The notes: generated from the sequence alone by a model not told the origin. Positions 26,095 to 35,544 are shown, counted from the first letter of the stretch. The stretch: 64,000 bases of DNA from Curtobacterium sp. MCBA15_012 (GCF_001864935.2 NZ_CP126267.1:62001-126000), one strand, 5' to 3'. Translations and numbers: made by a program.

Positions 26095-27329
26095 CCGACA
26101 CCAGCCAGATCTCGAACGGGCGGGGCACGGTCCTCGCCGCGACGCCCGCCGCGGCCGACGGACCCGAGCACGTCGAGGTCCCGACCGCGTACGACGCCAT
26201 CCTGCTCGCCGGCTTCGGCGGACCGGAGGGCCAGGACGACGTCATCCCGTTCCTGCGCAACGTCACCCGCGGCCGGGGCATCCCGGACGAGCGGCTGGAG
26301 GAGGTCGCGCACCACTACCGCCACTTCGGCGGCGTCAGCCCGATCAACGCGCAGAACCGTGCGCTGAAGGCGGCGCTCGAGGCCGAGCTGGCGAAGCGCG
26401 GCATCGACATGCCGGTGCTGTGGGGCAACCGCAACTGGGCGCCCTACCTCGAGGAGGCCTTCACCGAGGCCGCCGACAAGGGGTACACGAAGCTCGTCGC
26501 GATCGCCACGAGCGCGTACTCGTCGTTCTCGAGCTGCCGCCAGTACCGCGAGGACTACGCACGGGTGCTCACCGAGACCGGCCTGATCGACACGATCCAG
26601 GTCGACAAGGTCCGGCAGTTCTTCGACCACCCGGGCTTCGTCCGTCCGTTCGTCGACGGCGTGCGCGACGGCATGGCCCGCGCGATCGCCGAGAACGAGG
26701 GGCTCGACGTCGCGACCGAGCTCCGCATCCTGTTCTCGACGCACTCGATCCCGTCGACCGACGCCGCGAAGTCCGGCCCGGACCACCGCGGCTTCGACGA
26801 GCACGGCGCGTACGAGGCGCAGCACCTCGCGGTGGGCGAGGTCGTCCTCGAGCAGGCGTGGAACGAGCTGCTCGAGCAGCCCGAGCACGCCCACCTGCGC
26901 GGCACGTCCAAGCCCGGCTGGAAGCTCGTCTACCAGTCGCGTTCGGGCCCCCCGACGCAGCCGTGGCTCGAGCCGGACATCAACGACTACATGAACGAGG
27001 AGCTCAAGGGCGGCCCGACCCGCGCCGTGCTCATCGTCCCGCTCGGCTTCGTGAGCGACCACATGGAGGTCATGTGGGACCTCGACGAGGAAGCCACCGA
27101 GACCGCCGGCGAGCTCGGCTTCTGGTCGCTCCGCACCCAGACGCCCGGCGTCGACCCGGCGTACGTGTCGGGGCTCGTCGACCTGGTGCTCGAGCGCGTG
27201 AACGGGACGCCGAAGAGCGAGCGCCCGCACCTGACCGACATCGGCCCCTGGTACGACGTGTGCCGTCCGGGCTGCTGCGAGAACGTCCGCGCCGGGTTCA
27301 AGCCCGCCGCGGCCGGCGTCGCCCCGTGA
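26091..27329 (+). CDS. hemH: Ferrochelatase (coproporphyrin type, HemH/CpfC)
   Basis: About 412 residues. In this pathway it puts Fe2+ into coproporphyrin III to make coproheme for HemQ. Conserved parts: AILLAGFGGPEGQDDVIPFL, HYRHFGGVSPINAQNRAL, RILFSTHSIPSTD with the metal-site histidine, and VPLGFVSDHMEVMWDLD. Cysteines SSCRQYRED (internal) and VCRPGCCENV (C-terminal) suggest the [2Fe-2S] cluster found in several actinobacterial ferrochelatases. The GTG start overlaps hemQ's stop (GTGA) and the end overlaps hemC in the same way. Confidence 0.95.
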   Translation: MTDTSQISNGRGTVLAATPAAADGPEHVEVPTAYDAILLAGFGGPEGQDDVIPFLRNVTRGRGIPDERLEEVAHHYRHFGGVSPINAQNRALKAALEAELAKRGIDMPVLWGNRNWAPYLEEAFTEAADKGYTKLVAIATSAYSSFSSCRQYREDYARVLTETGLIDTIQVDKVRQFFDHPGFVRPFVDGVRDGMARAIAENEGLDVATELRILFSTHSIPSTDAAKSGPDHRGFDEHGAYEAQHLAVGEVVLEQAWNELLEQPEHAHLRGTSKPGWKLVYQSRSGPPTQPWLEPDINDYMNEELKGGPTRAVLIVPLGFVSDHMEVMWDLDEEATETAGELGFWSLRTQTPGVDPAYVSGLVDLVLERVNGTPKSERPHLTDIGPWYDVCRPGCCENVRAGFKPAAAGVAP

Positions 27330-28402
27330 CGGACCCGGACCGCACAGCGCCCGAGCCCGCCGACGGCCCGGCGTCGGCGGCAGCGCCGACCGACGGCCCG
27401 GTGCCGATCCGGCTCGGCACCCGTGCCAGCCGGCTCGCGGTCGCGCAGTCGCAGGACGTCGCCGACCGCCTGGCGAAGGCGGCCGGCCGTCCGGTCGAGC
27501 TCGTGACCGTGACGAGCGAGGGCGACGTGAACCGTGCGTCGCTCGCGAGCCTCGGCGGGACGGGCGTGTTCGCCAGTGCCCTGCGCGAGGCGCTCGTCGC
27601 GGGCGAGGTCGACGTGCTCGTGCACTCGCTCAAGGACCTCCCGACCGCGCCGTACGACGGGCTGACGATCGCGTCGGTGCCGAAGCGCGCCGACGCCCGT
27701 GACGTCCTCGTCGCGCGGAACGCCGGGACGATCGACACGCTCCCCGAGGGCGCGAAGGTCGGCACCGGGTCCCCGCGTCGGGTCGCGCAGCTCAGGGCGA
27801 AGCGTCCCGACCTCGACGTCGTCGACATCCGCGGCAACATCGACACCCGGCTCGGTCGGGTGGACGACGACCTCGACGCGGTCGTGCTCGCCGCCGCCGG
27901 TCTCGGCCGGATCGACCGGCTCGACGCCGCGACCGAGCTGCTCGACCTGGGCTTCTGGCCGAGCGCCCCCGGTCAGGGCGCGCTCGCGGTCGAGATCCGC
28001 AGCGACGAGACCGACAAGGGGCTCCTCGCGGCGCTCCGGAAGCTCGACCACGCCCCGACGCGCCTCACGGTGACGGCCGAGCGCGAGGTCCTCGCCAAGC
28101 TCGAGGCGGGCTGCTCCGCTCCGATCGGTGCGACCGCGGTCGTGGACGCCGAGCTCCTGCTCGTCTCCGCGACGGTCTACCGCCCCGACGGCGCCGAGTA
28201 CCGCACCGCGTCGCACGCCGCGCACCTCGACGGCTCCGCGCAGGACCGCCTCGACGAGGCCCTCGCCGTCGCCGGACGCGTGGCGGCCGAGCTGCTCGAG
28301 AACGGCGCCGCCGAGCTCGCGGACCTGGCATCCACGGTGTCCGACGCCCCCGCCGACGGCGAGCACTCGGCGGGCCCCGGCCTGGCGACACCCGCCGAGT
28401 AG
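27326..28402 (+). CDS. hemC: Hydroxymethylbilane synthase (porphobilinogen deaminase)
   Basis: A 358-residue enzyme joining four porphobilinogens. A 25-residue Ala/Pro/Asp leader precedes IRLGTRASRLAVAQSQ. The catalytic Asp104 is in HSLKDLP; the dipyrromethane cofactor cysteine is Cys263 in EAGCSAPIGA; GTGSPRRVAQLRA is the substrate arginine region. The C-terminal 30 residues (STVSDAPADGEHSAGPGL) are linker-like. It starts in a GTGA overlap with hemH. It ends with TAG at 28400-28402, directly followed in the same frame by hemD sequence. Confidence 0.95.
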   Translation: MTDPDRTAPEPADGPASAAAPTDGPVPIRLGTRASRLAVAQSQDVADRLAKAAGRPVELVTVTSEGDVNRASLASLGGTGVFASALREALVAGEVDVLVHSLKDLPTAPYDGLTIASVPKRADARDVLVARNAGTIDTLPEGAKVGTGSPRRVAQLRAKRPDLDVVDIRGNIDTRLGRVDDDLDAVVLAAAGLGRIDRLDAATELLDLGFWPSAPGQGALAVEIRSDETDKGLLAALRKLDHAPTRLTVTAEREVLAKLEAGCSAPIGATAVVDAELLLVSATVYRPDGAEYRTASHAAHLDGSAQDRLDEALAVAGRVAAELLENGAAELADLASTVSDAPADGEHSAGPGLATPAE

Positions 28403-28411
28403 GGGAGCACC

Positions 28412-29299
28412 ACGGACGACACCGCTCGCGTCGCGGACGAGGCACGGCCACCGGTCGTCCTCGTCCCGCGCGGCGGTGCGTGGGGCGAGTCGGTGGCTCA
28501 GGCCGCCCGGTCCCGCGGACTCGAGCCGGTCGTCGTCCCGCTCATCACCGACGCACCGCCCGCCGACCCGGCAGCGCTCGACGCGGCGCTCGCCCGCCTC
28601 GGGGCAGTACCGGCCGCGCCCGCTGGCGAGGCCAGCGGACAGCGCGCTGACGGACCGCGCGACGACCCGGCCGGGAGGCGCGACGCGCCACCCACGGACC
28701 GCAGCGGACCCGACAGGGTCGCCACCGGTGCCCCCTGGCTCGTGGTGACCAGCGCGACGGCCGTGCGCGTGGTCGCCGGACGCGTGCCGCGCCTCCCGGC
28801 CGGGGTCCGCGTGGCCTGCGTCGGCGCGGCGACCGCACGGGCCGCCCGCGCGGCGGGCTGGCCCGTCGACCTGGTGCCCGAGGACGAGTCCGCGGCCGGC
28901 CTCGTCGCCGCGTTCCCCGCCGACGCCGGACCCGTCCTGACCCCCCGGTCGGAGATCGCCGCGCCGACGCTCGTCGACGGCCTGCGCGCCCGCGGCCTCG
29001 CCGTGTCGGAGGTGGTCGCGTACCGTACCGTGGGGACGGGGGACGACCCGCTCGTCCTCACCCCACCACCGGACGCCGTGCTCGTGACGAGCGGGAGCGT
29101 CGCCGACCAGGTCGTCCGCCGGATGACCCCCCTCGACCCGCGCACGCGCATCGCGTGCATCGGACCGTCCACCGCCGACGCCGCGCGTGCCGCCGGACTG
29201 CCCGTGCACGTCGTCGCCCGCAGCCGGTCCGCCGAAGCCCTCCTCGACGCCGTCGTCGAGACCCTCCACCCGAACCCCAGAACAGGAAGGTCATCGTGA
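28412..29299 (+). CDS. hemD: Uroporphyrinogen III synthase, apparent ACG start
   Basis: HemD closes hydroxymethylbilane to uroporphyrinogen III. Family strands: [52 protein letters not shown] and [16 protein letters not shown]. The first strand ([11 protein letters not shown]) lies upstream of the first normal start (GTG 28493). Between hemC's TAG and that GTG the frame has no ATG, GTG or TTG; ACG at 28412, preceded by GGGGAGCACC, is the best fit and gives 295 residues. Readthrough of the TAG to make a HemC-HemD fusion is the alternative. A 40-residue low-complexity insert near residues 65-105 is unusual. Ends overlapping hemB (GTGA). Confidence 0.8.
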   Translation, partial: TDDTARVADEARPPVVLVPRGGAWGESVAQAARSRGLEPVVVPLITDAPPADPAALDAALARLGAVPAAPAGEASGQRADGPRDDPAGRRDAPPTDRSGPDRVATGAPWLVVTSATAVRVVAGRVPRLPAGVRVACVGAATARAARAAGWPVDLVPEDESAAGLVAAFPADAGPVLTPRSEIAAPTLVDGLRARGLAVSEVVAYRTVGTGDDPLVLTPPPDAVLVTSGSVADQVVRRMTPLDPRTRIACIGPSTADAARAAGLPVHVVARSRSAEALLDAVVETLHPNPRTGRSS

Positions 29300-30351
29300 C
29301 CGGACGCTTCCCCCAGGTCCGCCCCCGTCGGCTCCGCGCCACCCCCGCCATGCGGCGGCTGGTCGCCGAGACGCGGCTCCACCCCGCGGAGCTCGTGCTG
29401 CCGATGTTCATCCGCGAGGGGGCGACCGACGCGATCGACATCTCGAGCATGCCGGGCGTGCAGCAGCACTCCCTCGACTCGTTCCGCCGAGCGCTCACCG
29501 AGGCCGCGGAGCAGGGCGTCGGTGGCGTGAACCTGTTCGGCGTGCCCACCGCGAAGGACGCAGTGGGCTCCGGCGCGACCGACCCGGACGGCATCCTCAA
29601 CGTCGCGATCCGGATCGCGAAGGAAGAGGTCGGCGACGCCCTCGTCGTGCAGTCCGACCTGTGCCTCGACGAGTTCACCGACCACGGCCACTGCGGTGTC
29701 CTGGCGGCCGACGGCTCGGTCGACAACGACGGCACGCTCCTGCGCTACCGGGACATGGCCGTCGCCCAGGCCGAGGCCGGCGCCGAGCTCGTCTGCATGA
29801 GCGGCATGATGGACGGTCAGATCGCCGCCGCCCGCGACGCCCTCGACACCGCCGGGCACAGCGGCACCGCACTGCTCGCGTACTCCGCCAAGTACGCGTC
29901 GGCGTTCTACGGCCCCTTCCGCGAGGCCGTCGCGTCCACGCTGCAGGGCGACCGCCGCACGTACCAGATCGACGCCGCCGACGGACGGCAGGGTCTCCGC
30001 GAGGTCCTGCTCGACATCGAGGAGGGCGCCGACATCGTCATGGTGAAGCCCGCGATGAGCTACCTCGACGTGCTCGCCCGCACCGCCGACGTCTCCGAGG
30101 TCCCCGTGTGGGCGTACCAGATCTCGGGCGAGTACGCGATGATCACCGCGGCGGCGCAGAACGGCTGGATCGACCGCGACGCCGCGGCGATGGAGGCCCT
30201 CGTCGGCATCAAGCGTGCCGGTGCGGACGCGATCCTCACCTACTTCGCGGTGGACATCGCGCGGAAGCTCAACCAGGAGGCCGGCCTGCGCACGTCCGGC
30301 AGCACCGCGGCGGTGTCCGGCGTCGCCTCGACCGGGAAGGCCCCCGAATGA
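29296..30351 (+). CDS. hemB: Delta-aminolevulinic acid dehydratase (porphobilinogen synthase)
   Basis: A 351-residue TIM barrel. Joins two aminolevulinates to porphobilinogen. The two active-site lysines are in [20 protein letters not shown] and [15 protein letters not shown]. The metal-site loop [16 protein letters not shown] is present. The usual APS(G/D)MMDG turn reads CMSGMMDGQ, a small departure. The GTG start overlaps hemD's stop and the gene end overlaps hemL (ATGA). Confidence 0.96.
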   Translation: MTGRFPQVRPRRLRATPAMRRLVAETRLHPAELVLPMFIREGATDAIDISSMPGVQQHSLDSFRRALTEAAEQGVGGVNLFGVPTAKDAVGSGATDPDGILNVAIRIAKEEVGDALVVQSDLCLDEFTDHGHCGVLAADGSVDNDGTLLRYRDMAVAQAEAGAELVCMSGMMDGQIAAARDALDTAGHSGTALLAYSAKYASAFYGPFREAVASTLQGDRRTYQIDAADGRQGLREVLLDIEEGADIVMVKPAMSYLDVLARTADVSEVPVWAYQISGEYAMITAAAQNGWIDRDAAAMEALVGIKRAGADAILTYFAVDIARKLNQEAGLRTSGSTAAVSGVASTGKAPE

Positions 30352-31706
30352 CCACCAGCACCAGCACCAGCACCGCCACGACGAACGACGAGCTGTTCGG
30401 TCGCGCGAAGGCGAGCATCCCCGGGGGCGTGAACTCCCCGGTCCGCGCCTACGGCTCGGTCGGCGGGACCCCGCGGTTCCTCACCGCCGCGAAGGGCGCG
30501 TACGTGACCGACGCCGAGGGGCGCGAGTACGTCGACCTCGTCGCCTCGTGGGGCCCCGCGATCCTCGGGCACGCGCACCCGGGCACGGTCGAGGCCGTGC
30601 AGCAGGCCGCCGCCCGTGGTCTGTCGTTCGGGGCGTCCACCCCGGGCGAGACCGAGCTCGCCGAGCTCGTGCGGGAGCGCGTGCAGGTCGACGGCGACGG
30701 GCCGATCGAGAAGCTCCGCATGGTGTCGACCGGAACCGAGGCGACGATGACCGCGATCCGGCTGGCCCGCGGGTACACCGGTCGCGACCTGCTCGTGAAG
30801 TTCGCCGGGCACTACCACGGCCACTCCGACTCCCTGCTGGCCGAGGCCGGCTCGGGCGTCGCGACGCTCGCCCTCCCGGGCAGTGCCGGCATCACCGCCG
30901 AGACCGCGGCGCAGACCCTCGTGCTGCCGTACAACGACCTCGACGCCGTCCGTGCCGCGTTCGACGAGCACGCGGAGCGCATCGCCGCGGTGATCGTCGA
31001 GTCGGCCGCCGCGAACATGGGCGTGCTCGCGCCGGAGCCCGGCTTCAACCGTGCGCTCGCGGAGATCACGCGTGCGCAGGGTGCGCTGCTCATCGTCGAC
31101 GAGGTCCTCACCGGCTTCCGCGTCGGCCCGGCCGGGTGGTGGGGGCTCGAGGCCGCCGGCACCGTCCCCGAGGGCACCGGGTGGAAGCCCGACCTCGTCA
31201 CGTTCGGCAAGGTGATCGGCGGCGGCATGCCCCTCGCCGCGCTCGGCGGTCGCCGCGAGGTGATGGACTTCCTCGCCCCGCTCGGGCCGGTGTACCAGGC
31301 GGGCACGCTGTCCGGGAACCCGCTCGCCGTCGCCGCCGGCACCGCGACGCTCCGTGCGGCGACACCCGAGGTGTACGCGCGCCTCGACCGCACGGCGGCG
31401 ACGATCGCCGAGGCGACCAGCGCAGCGCTGTCCGCCGAGGGGGTCGCCCACACCGTGCAGCACGCCGGGAACCTGTTCTCGTTCGCGTTCCTCGACGAGG
31501 CCCCGCGGAACTACGACGACGTCCGGGCGCAGGAGGCGTTCCGGTACGCGCCGTTCTTCCACGCCATGCTCGACGCCGGGGTCACCCTGCCGCCGAGCGT
31601 GTTCGAGGCGTGGTTCGTCACCGCGGCGCACGACGACGCGGCCGTGGGACGCGTGCTCGACGCGCTGCCCGCCGCCGCGAAGGCCGCGGCCGCCGCGACG
31701 GCGTAG
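30348..31706 (+). CDS. hemL: Glutamate-1-semialdehyde 2,1-aminomutase
   Basis: A 452-residue class III PLP enzyme that makes aminolevulinate from glutamate-1-semialdehyde. Lys288 in [18 protein letters not shown] binds [16 protein letters not shown], the [15 protein letters not shown] substrate loop and the [12 protein letters not shown] strand are conserved. The start ATG overlaps hemB's stop. The N-terminus carries a Thr/Ser run ([11 protein letters not shown]) made by ACCAGC hexanucleotide repeats. It is the last gene of the heme operon. Confidence 0.96.
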   Translation: MTTSTSTSTATTNDELFGRAKASIPGGVNSPVRAYGSVGGTPRFLTAAKGAYVTDAEGREYVDLVASWGPAILGHAHPGTVEAVQQAAARGLSFGASTPGETELAELVRERVQVDGDGPIEKLRMVSTGTEATMTAIRLARGYTGRDLLVKFAGHYHGHSDSLLAEAGSGVATLALPGSAGITAETAAQTLVLPYNDLDAVRAAFDEHAERIAAVIVESAAANMGVLAPEPGFNRALAEITRAQGALLIVDEVLTGFRVGPAGWWGLEAAGTVPEGTGWKPDLVTFGKVIGGGMPLAALGGRREVMDFLAPLGPVYQAGTLSGNPLAVAAGTATLRAATPEVYARLDRTAATIAEATSAALSAEGVAHTVQHAGNLFSFAFLDEAPRNYDDVRAQEAFRYAPFFHAMLDAGVTLPPSVFEAWFVTAAHDDAAVGRVLDALPAAAKAAAAATA

Positions 31707-31821
31707 CCCGCAGGCCGGGTCGGCCCGCTCGCCCCGTTCGGGCGGTCGGGCCGCTCGGGCCGCCGGCCCGGTCGGTCCGCGCGTCGCCGCGGCCGGCCCG
31801 TCCGTCCCGGTGTCCCCGGGG

Positions 31822-32637
31822 TCAGGACGAGGGATGGGAGGCGCGGGTCGCCCCCGGCGCCCGGCGTGCGTGCCAGCGCCCACCGACACGGTCGACGGTG
31901 AGCGGGAACGCGAAGGCTGCGGACACCGCGGACGACGTGACGACCGCGTCCGCGGGCCCCTGCGCCACGACGGCCCCGTCGCGGAGCAGCAGCGCGTGCG
32001 AGGTCGAGGCCGGCAGGTCCTCGAGGTGGTGGGTGACCATCACGCTCGACAGGTCGGGGCGTCGCGTGCGCAGGGCGTCGACGGTCTCGAGCAGGTGCTC
32101 CCGCGCGGCGACGTCGAGCCCGGTCGCGGGTTCGTCGAGCAGCAGCAGGTCGGGCTCCGCCACGAGGGCCCGGGCGATGAGTGCCCGTCCGCGTTCCCCC
32201 TGCGAGAGGACCGGCCAGCGCGCGTCGGTGCGTGCGACGAGCCCGACGTCGGCCACGAGCCGGTGTGCGGCGTCGAGCTGCTCGGCCGTGGGCTCCCAGC
32301 GCAGCATGAGGTCGGTCGTCCCGGTCAGGCCGGTGAGGACGACCTCGAGCACGGTCAGGGGCGAGAGGACCCGGTGCCGTGGGTCCACGTGCCCGATGTG
32401 CTCGCGGAGCGCGCGGACGTCGGTCCGGCCGAGTCGCCGACCGAGGACCTCGACGGTGCCCGCCGTCGGGTGGCTCGTGGCGCCGAGGACCGCGAGCATC
32501 GTGGACTTCCCGGCGCCGTTCGGGCCGAGCAGGGCCCAGTGCTCCCCGCTGCGGACGGTGAGGTCGACGTCGTGCAGCAGGTCCCGGCCGGAGCGGGTGA
32601 CGCGGAGTCCGGCGGCGGCGATGCGTGGTTCGGTCAC
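31822..32637 (-). CDS. ABC transporter ATP-binding protein, stand-alone
   Basis: A 271-residue ATPase. Walker A is GPNGAGKST near residue 38, the Q-loop region is VDPRHRVLSPLTVLEVVLTG, the signature is LSQGERGRALIARAL and Walker B with the catalytic glutamate is LLLLDEPATGLD; the switch histidine is in VMVTHHLEDLP. No permease gene is adjacent, as in the ModF/YlmA-like soluble group, so its partner is elsewhere or it is not a transporter part. GTG start at 32637; a CAGCAT box lies six bases upstream. It follows hemL in the opposite direction, so iron or heme import is only a guess. Confidence 0.88.
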   Translation of the reverse strand: MTEPRIAAAGLRVTRSGRDLLHDVDLTVRSGEHWALLGPNGAGKSTMLAVLGATSHPTAGTVEVLGRRLGRTDVRALREHIGHVDPRHRVLSPLTVLEVVLTGLTGTTDLMLRWEPTAEQLDAAHRLVADVGLVARTDARWPVLSQGERGRALIARALVAEPDLLLLDEPATGLDVAAREHLLETVDALRTRRPDLSSVMVTHHLEDLPASTSHALLLRDGAVVAQGPADAVVTSSAVSAAFAFPLTVDRVGGRWHARRAPGATRASHPSS

Positions 32638-32672
32638 TGCTCCATGCTGCCGGACCCGCGCCCGTTCCCGGG

Positions 32673-33341
32673 TCAGGCCTTCGCGGCGCGGACCTCGGCG
32701 AGGTGCTCGGCCATCGCGCGGGACATGCCGCGGATCACGGCGCCCGCTGCCTCGCCGTCACGGGCCTTCGCGGCCGCACGGAACGAGTCGAGCCCGTGCT
32801 TGACGTCCCAGAACACGAACTCGGGCTGGCCGATCCGCACGAACTTCGCGCGGTTGACGATGCCCTCGGCGGTCTTCACGAGCAGTTCGTTCCCGGAGTG
32901 CGCGACGAGGAACGCGATCAGCGCGTCGATGTCGTCGTTGAGCTTGCGGTCCTCGGCGTCGGCGTGCGCCCGGGCTCCGTCGAGGAGCTTGCCGAGCTGC
33001 TTGAGCGCGGCGTCGTCGAGGGCCGGGACCGCCCAGCGCGCGGCGAGCTCGGCGAACCCGAAGAGCAGCTGGAAGGCGTCGTCGTACTGCTCGCGCGTGG
33101 GGGAGGCGACCCGGGTGTAGCGGTTGGCCTCCATCTCGACCAGGCCGAAGTCGACGAGCTTCGCGATCGCCTCGCGGATGGGCGTGCGACTCACCCCGAG
33201 CCAGGCGACCAGCTCGTCGTCGTTGAGGCGTTCACCGGCCTGGAGGGTGCCGTCCTGGATCGCGGCGAGCATCTTCTCGAGCACGACGTCGCGCAGCAGC
33301 TTGCGGGGCGAGTTCTCGACGGTCGACTTGGGCACGGGCAT
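32673..33341 (-). CDS. GntR-family regulator with FCD domain
   Basis: A 222-residue regulator: winged helix near residues 15-75 (LQAGERLNDDELVAWLGVSRTPIREAIAKLVDFGLVEM, read here in pieces) and an all-helical FCD ligand domain with conserved Asp/His metal-site residues (AFLVAHSGNELLVKT, VKHGLDSFRAA). GGAGGAGC five bases before the ATG is a strong ribosome-binding site. Its own promoter region is unusually AT-rich and contains a palindrome at 33399-33408, consistent with autoregulation. Ligand unknown; FadR/VanR-type regulators bind carboxylates. Confidence 0.88.
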   Translation of the reverse strand: MPVPKSTVENSPRKLLRDVVLEKMLAAIQDGTLQAGERLNDDELVAWLGVSRTPIREAIAKLVDFGLVEMEANRYTRVASPTREQYDDAFQLLFGFAELAARWAVPALDDAALKQLGKLLDGARAHADAEDRKLNDDIDALIAFLVAHSGNELLVKTAEGIVNRAKFVRIGQPEFVFWDVKHGLDSFRAAAKARDGEAAGAVIRGMSRAMAEHLAEVRAAKA

Positions 33342-33396
33342 GCGCTGCTCCTCCAGTGGGTTCCGGGTGGTCCGCCGCCCAACCTAGCGTGAAATA

Positions 33397-33410
33397 CGCA
33401 AACGTTTGTG
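33397..33410. promoter_or_regulatory. AT-rich palindrome in GntR gene promoter
   Basis: CGCAAACGTTTGTG contains the perfect 10-bp palindrome CAAACGTTTG (33399-33408). Reading the minus strand it lies between a TTCACA-like -35 and a TAGGTT -10 (33381-33386). The surrounding 50 bases are strikingly AT-rich for this genome. Candidate operator for the adjacent GntR-type regulator. Confidence 0.55.
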
Positions 33411-33461
33411 AAAACACCAGTGATGTGAAAGATCAGCGCGGGGGTCGACCCGTGTGCGCGG

Positions 33462-34439
33462 TCAACGGCGGAGGTCGACCACCGTCCGGCCGTGCACCCG
33501 CCCAGCGACGACCTCGGCGCCGACCGTGACCGCGCGCTCGAGGTCCACCGTGCGCGTGACGTCGGCGAGCAGCGCCGGGTCGAGGTCGGTCGCGATGCGG
33601 TCCCACGCCCGCTGCCGGAGGGCGAGCGGGGCCTCGACCGAGTTGATGCCGAGCAGGGACACGGCACGCAGGATGAACGGCATCACGGTCGTCGGCAACG
33701 CCGAGTCCTGCGCCAGGCCACACGCCGTGACCGCACCGCCCCAGCGCGTCGACGCCAGCACGTTCGCGAGCGTGGCACCGCCGACGCTGTCGACCGCGCC
33801 CGCCCAGGTCGCCCGCTGCAGCGGCCTGCCGAGATCGGCGATGGTCGCACGGTCCACCACGTCGGTCGCCCCGAGGGTGCGCAGGGAGCGCTCGTGCTCG
33901 CGCCGACCGGTCGACGCGGTCACCCGGTAGCCGCGCGCCGCGAGCAGCGCGATCGCGACCGTGCCGACGCCGCCGGACGCACCCGTGACGAGCACCGGAC
34001 CGTCGTCGGGCGACACCGACCGCTCGAGGGCCAGGACCGACAGCATCGCGGTGAAGCCCGCCGTGCCGACCGCCGCGGCGAACGAGTCCTGCAGGCCGTC
34101 CGGCAACACGACGAGCGACCCGCTCGGGACGACCGCCTGGTCCGCCCAGCCGCCGTGGCGCGTCTCGCCGAGCCCGGCGCCGTTGCACACGACCCGGTCG
34201 CCGATCGCCACGTCGTGCACGCCCGGTCCGAGCGCCGAGACGGTGCCGACGACGTCGATGCCCGGCACGAGCGGGTCGACGCGGGCGACGCCGGGGTTGC
34301 CGGCCAGGGCCAGGCCGTCCTTGTAGTTGACGCTCGAGCACGTCACGTCGACGAGGACCTCGCCCTCGGCGGGCTCGGGCAGGTCGACCTGCGTGACCGT
34401 GGGCGGGGCGGAACGGGAGACGAGGACTGCGCGCGTCAT
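33462..34439 (-). CDS. Acrylyl-CoA reductase/YhdH-like MDR oxidoreductase
   Basis: A 325-residue zinc-independent medium-chain reductase of the YhdH/AcuI type. The N-terminal GroES-like domain shows SSVNYKDGLALAGNPGVARV and PGIDVVGTV; the Rossmann domain has VLVTGASGGVGTVAIALLAARGY; the end LLGINSVEAPLALRQRAWDRI is diagnostic of this group, which reduces acrylyl-CoA with NADPH. The ATG at 34439 lies seven bases after TAGCGT (34447-34452), so a leaderless start is favoured over a longer frame. Substrate could also be another enoyl thioester or quinone. Confidence 0.9.
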   Translation of the reverse strand: MTRAVLVSRSAPPTVTQVDLPEPAEGEVLVDVTCSSVNYKDGLALAGNPGVARVDPLVPGIDVVGTVSALGPGVHDVAIGDRVVCNGAGLGETRHGGWADQAVVPSGSLVVLPDGLQDSFAAAVGTAGFTAMLSVLALERSVSPDDGPVLVTGASGGVGTVAIALLAARGYRVTASTGRREHERSLRTLGATDVVDRATIADLGRPLQRATWAGAVDSVGGATLANVLASTRWGGAVTACGLAQDSALPTTVMPFILRAVSLLGINSVEAPLALRQRAWDRIATDLDPALLADVTRTVDLERAVTVGAEVVAGRVHGRTVVDLRR

Positions 34440-34515
34440 GCGTCGGACGCTACCCGCGCCTCCCGGCCGCCCGTCCACCAGCGGTGGACGACGTCACCAC
34501 CGGGGGACGACGTGC

Positions 34516-35544
34516 CTAGCCGAACATGATGGCGGCCTCGTCGAACCGGGCCTGCGGCACGGTCTTCAGCTCGCCCAGCGCGTCCTCGAACGAGACGTGC
34601 ACGATCTCGGTCCCCTTGAGTGCGACCATCCGGCCCCACCGCCCCTCGACCACCGAGTCGATGGCCGCGAGCCCGAGCCGTGTCGACAGCACCCGGTCGT
34701 AGGCGGTCGGGGTGCCGCCCCGCTGGATGTGCCCCAGCGTCGTCGCGCGCGTCTCGATGCCGGTCATCTCCTCGATCAGCGGAGCGAGCCGCTCGCCGAT
34801 GCCGCCGAGCCGCGGTCGCCCGAACGCGTCGAGCCCCCGCTCCGTGTGCGCGGTGTCCTCGTGGTCCGGGACGAAGCCCTCGGCGACCACGACGAGCGGT
34901 GCGCGACCGCGGTCGTAGGCGGCACGCACCCACGTCGCGATCTGCTCCATGCTCGTCTTCTGCTCGGGGATGAGGATCGCGTGCGCGCCCGCAGCCATGC
35001 CGGAGTGCAGCGCGATCCAGCCGACGTGCCGGCCCATCACCTCGGCGACCATGCACCGCGAGTGCGACTCCCCGGTCGTGCGGAGGCGGTCCATCGCCTC
35101 GGTCGCGATCGCGACGGCGGTGTCGAAGCCGAACGTGTAGTCGGTGGCGCCGAGGTCGTTGTCGACGGTCTTCGGGACGCCGACGATCCGCAGGCCGGCG
35201 TCGGTGAGGCGCTTCGCGGCGGCCAGGGTGCCCTCGCCGCCGATCGCGACGATGGCGTCGATGCCGTGCCGCTCGAGGGTCTTCGTGATGTTCTCGACGC
35301 CGCCGTTCGGTCCCTCGAAGGGGTTCGTGCGGCTCGTGCCGAGGATCGTCCCGCCCTGCTTGGCGATGCCCTGGATGTCCTTGCGGCCGAGGGGCACGAT
35401 GTCCCCGTCGACCACCCCGCGCCAGCCGTCCCGGAAGCCGACGAACTCGTGGCCGTGGATCGCGATGCCCTTGAGCACGATGGCGCGGATGACCGCGTTG
35501 AGTCCGGGGCAGTCGCCTCCGGAGGTGAGGATGCCGATGCGCAC
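34516..35544 (-). CDS. pfkA: 6-phosphofructokinase, actinobacterial type
   Basis: A 342-residue glycolytic kinase making fructose-1,6-bisphosphate. MRIGILTSGGDCPGLNAVIR opens it; AIGGEGTLAAA has Gly where PPi-dependent enzymes have Asp, arguing for ATP use, while PKTVDNDLG carries Lys as in the PPi-type, a mixed pattern common in actinobacterial group III enzymes. VEVMGR-type substrate loop reads AEVMGRHVGW. GTG at 35544 is preferred because GGAG lies five bases before it and it directly starts the first strand. Divergent from the glycosylase gene. Confidence 0.93.
   Translation of the reverse strand: MRIGILTSGGDCPGLNAVIRAIVLKGIAIHGHEFVGFRDGWRGVVDGDIVPLGRKDIQGIAKQGGTILGTSRTNPFEGPNGGVENITKTLERHGIDAIVAIGGEGTLAAAKRLTDAGLRIVGVPKTVDNDLGATDYTFGFDTAVAIATEAMDRLRTTGESHSRCMVAEVMGRHVGWIALHSGMAAGAHAILIPEQKTSMEQIATWVRAAYDRGRAPLVVVAEGFVPDHEDTAHTERGLDAFGRPRLGGIGERLAPLIEEMTGIETRATTLGHIQRGGTPTAYDRVLSTRLGLAAIDSVVEGRWGRMVALKGTEIVHVSFEDALGELKTVPQARFDEAAIMFG

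Noticed and set aside
29780..29830. HemB CMSGMMDG turn as loss of function
   Set aside because: Active-site lysines and metal loop are intact, and Gly at the fourth position is common; judged a neutral change.
30349..30385. ACCAGC hexanucleotide repeats at the hemL start as a phase-variable switch
   Set aside because: The unit is six bases, so copy changes keep the frame; only the Ser/Thr tail length would vary.
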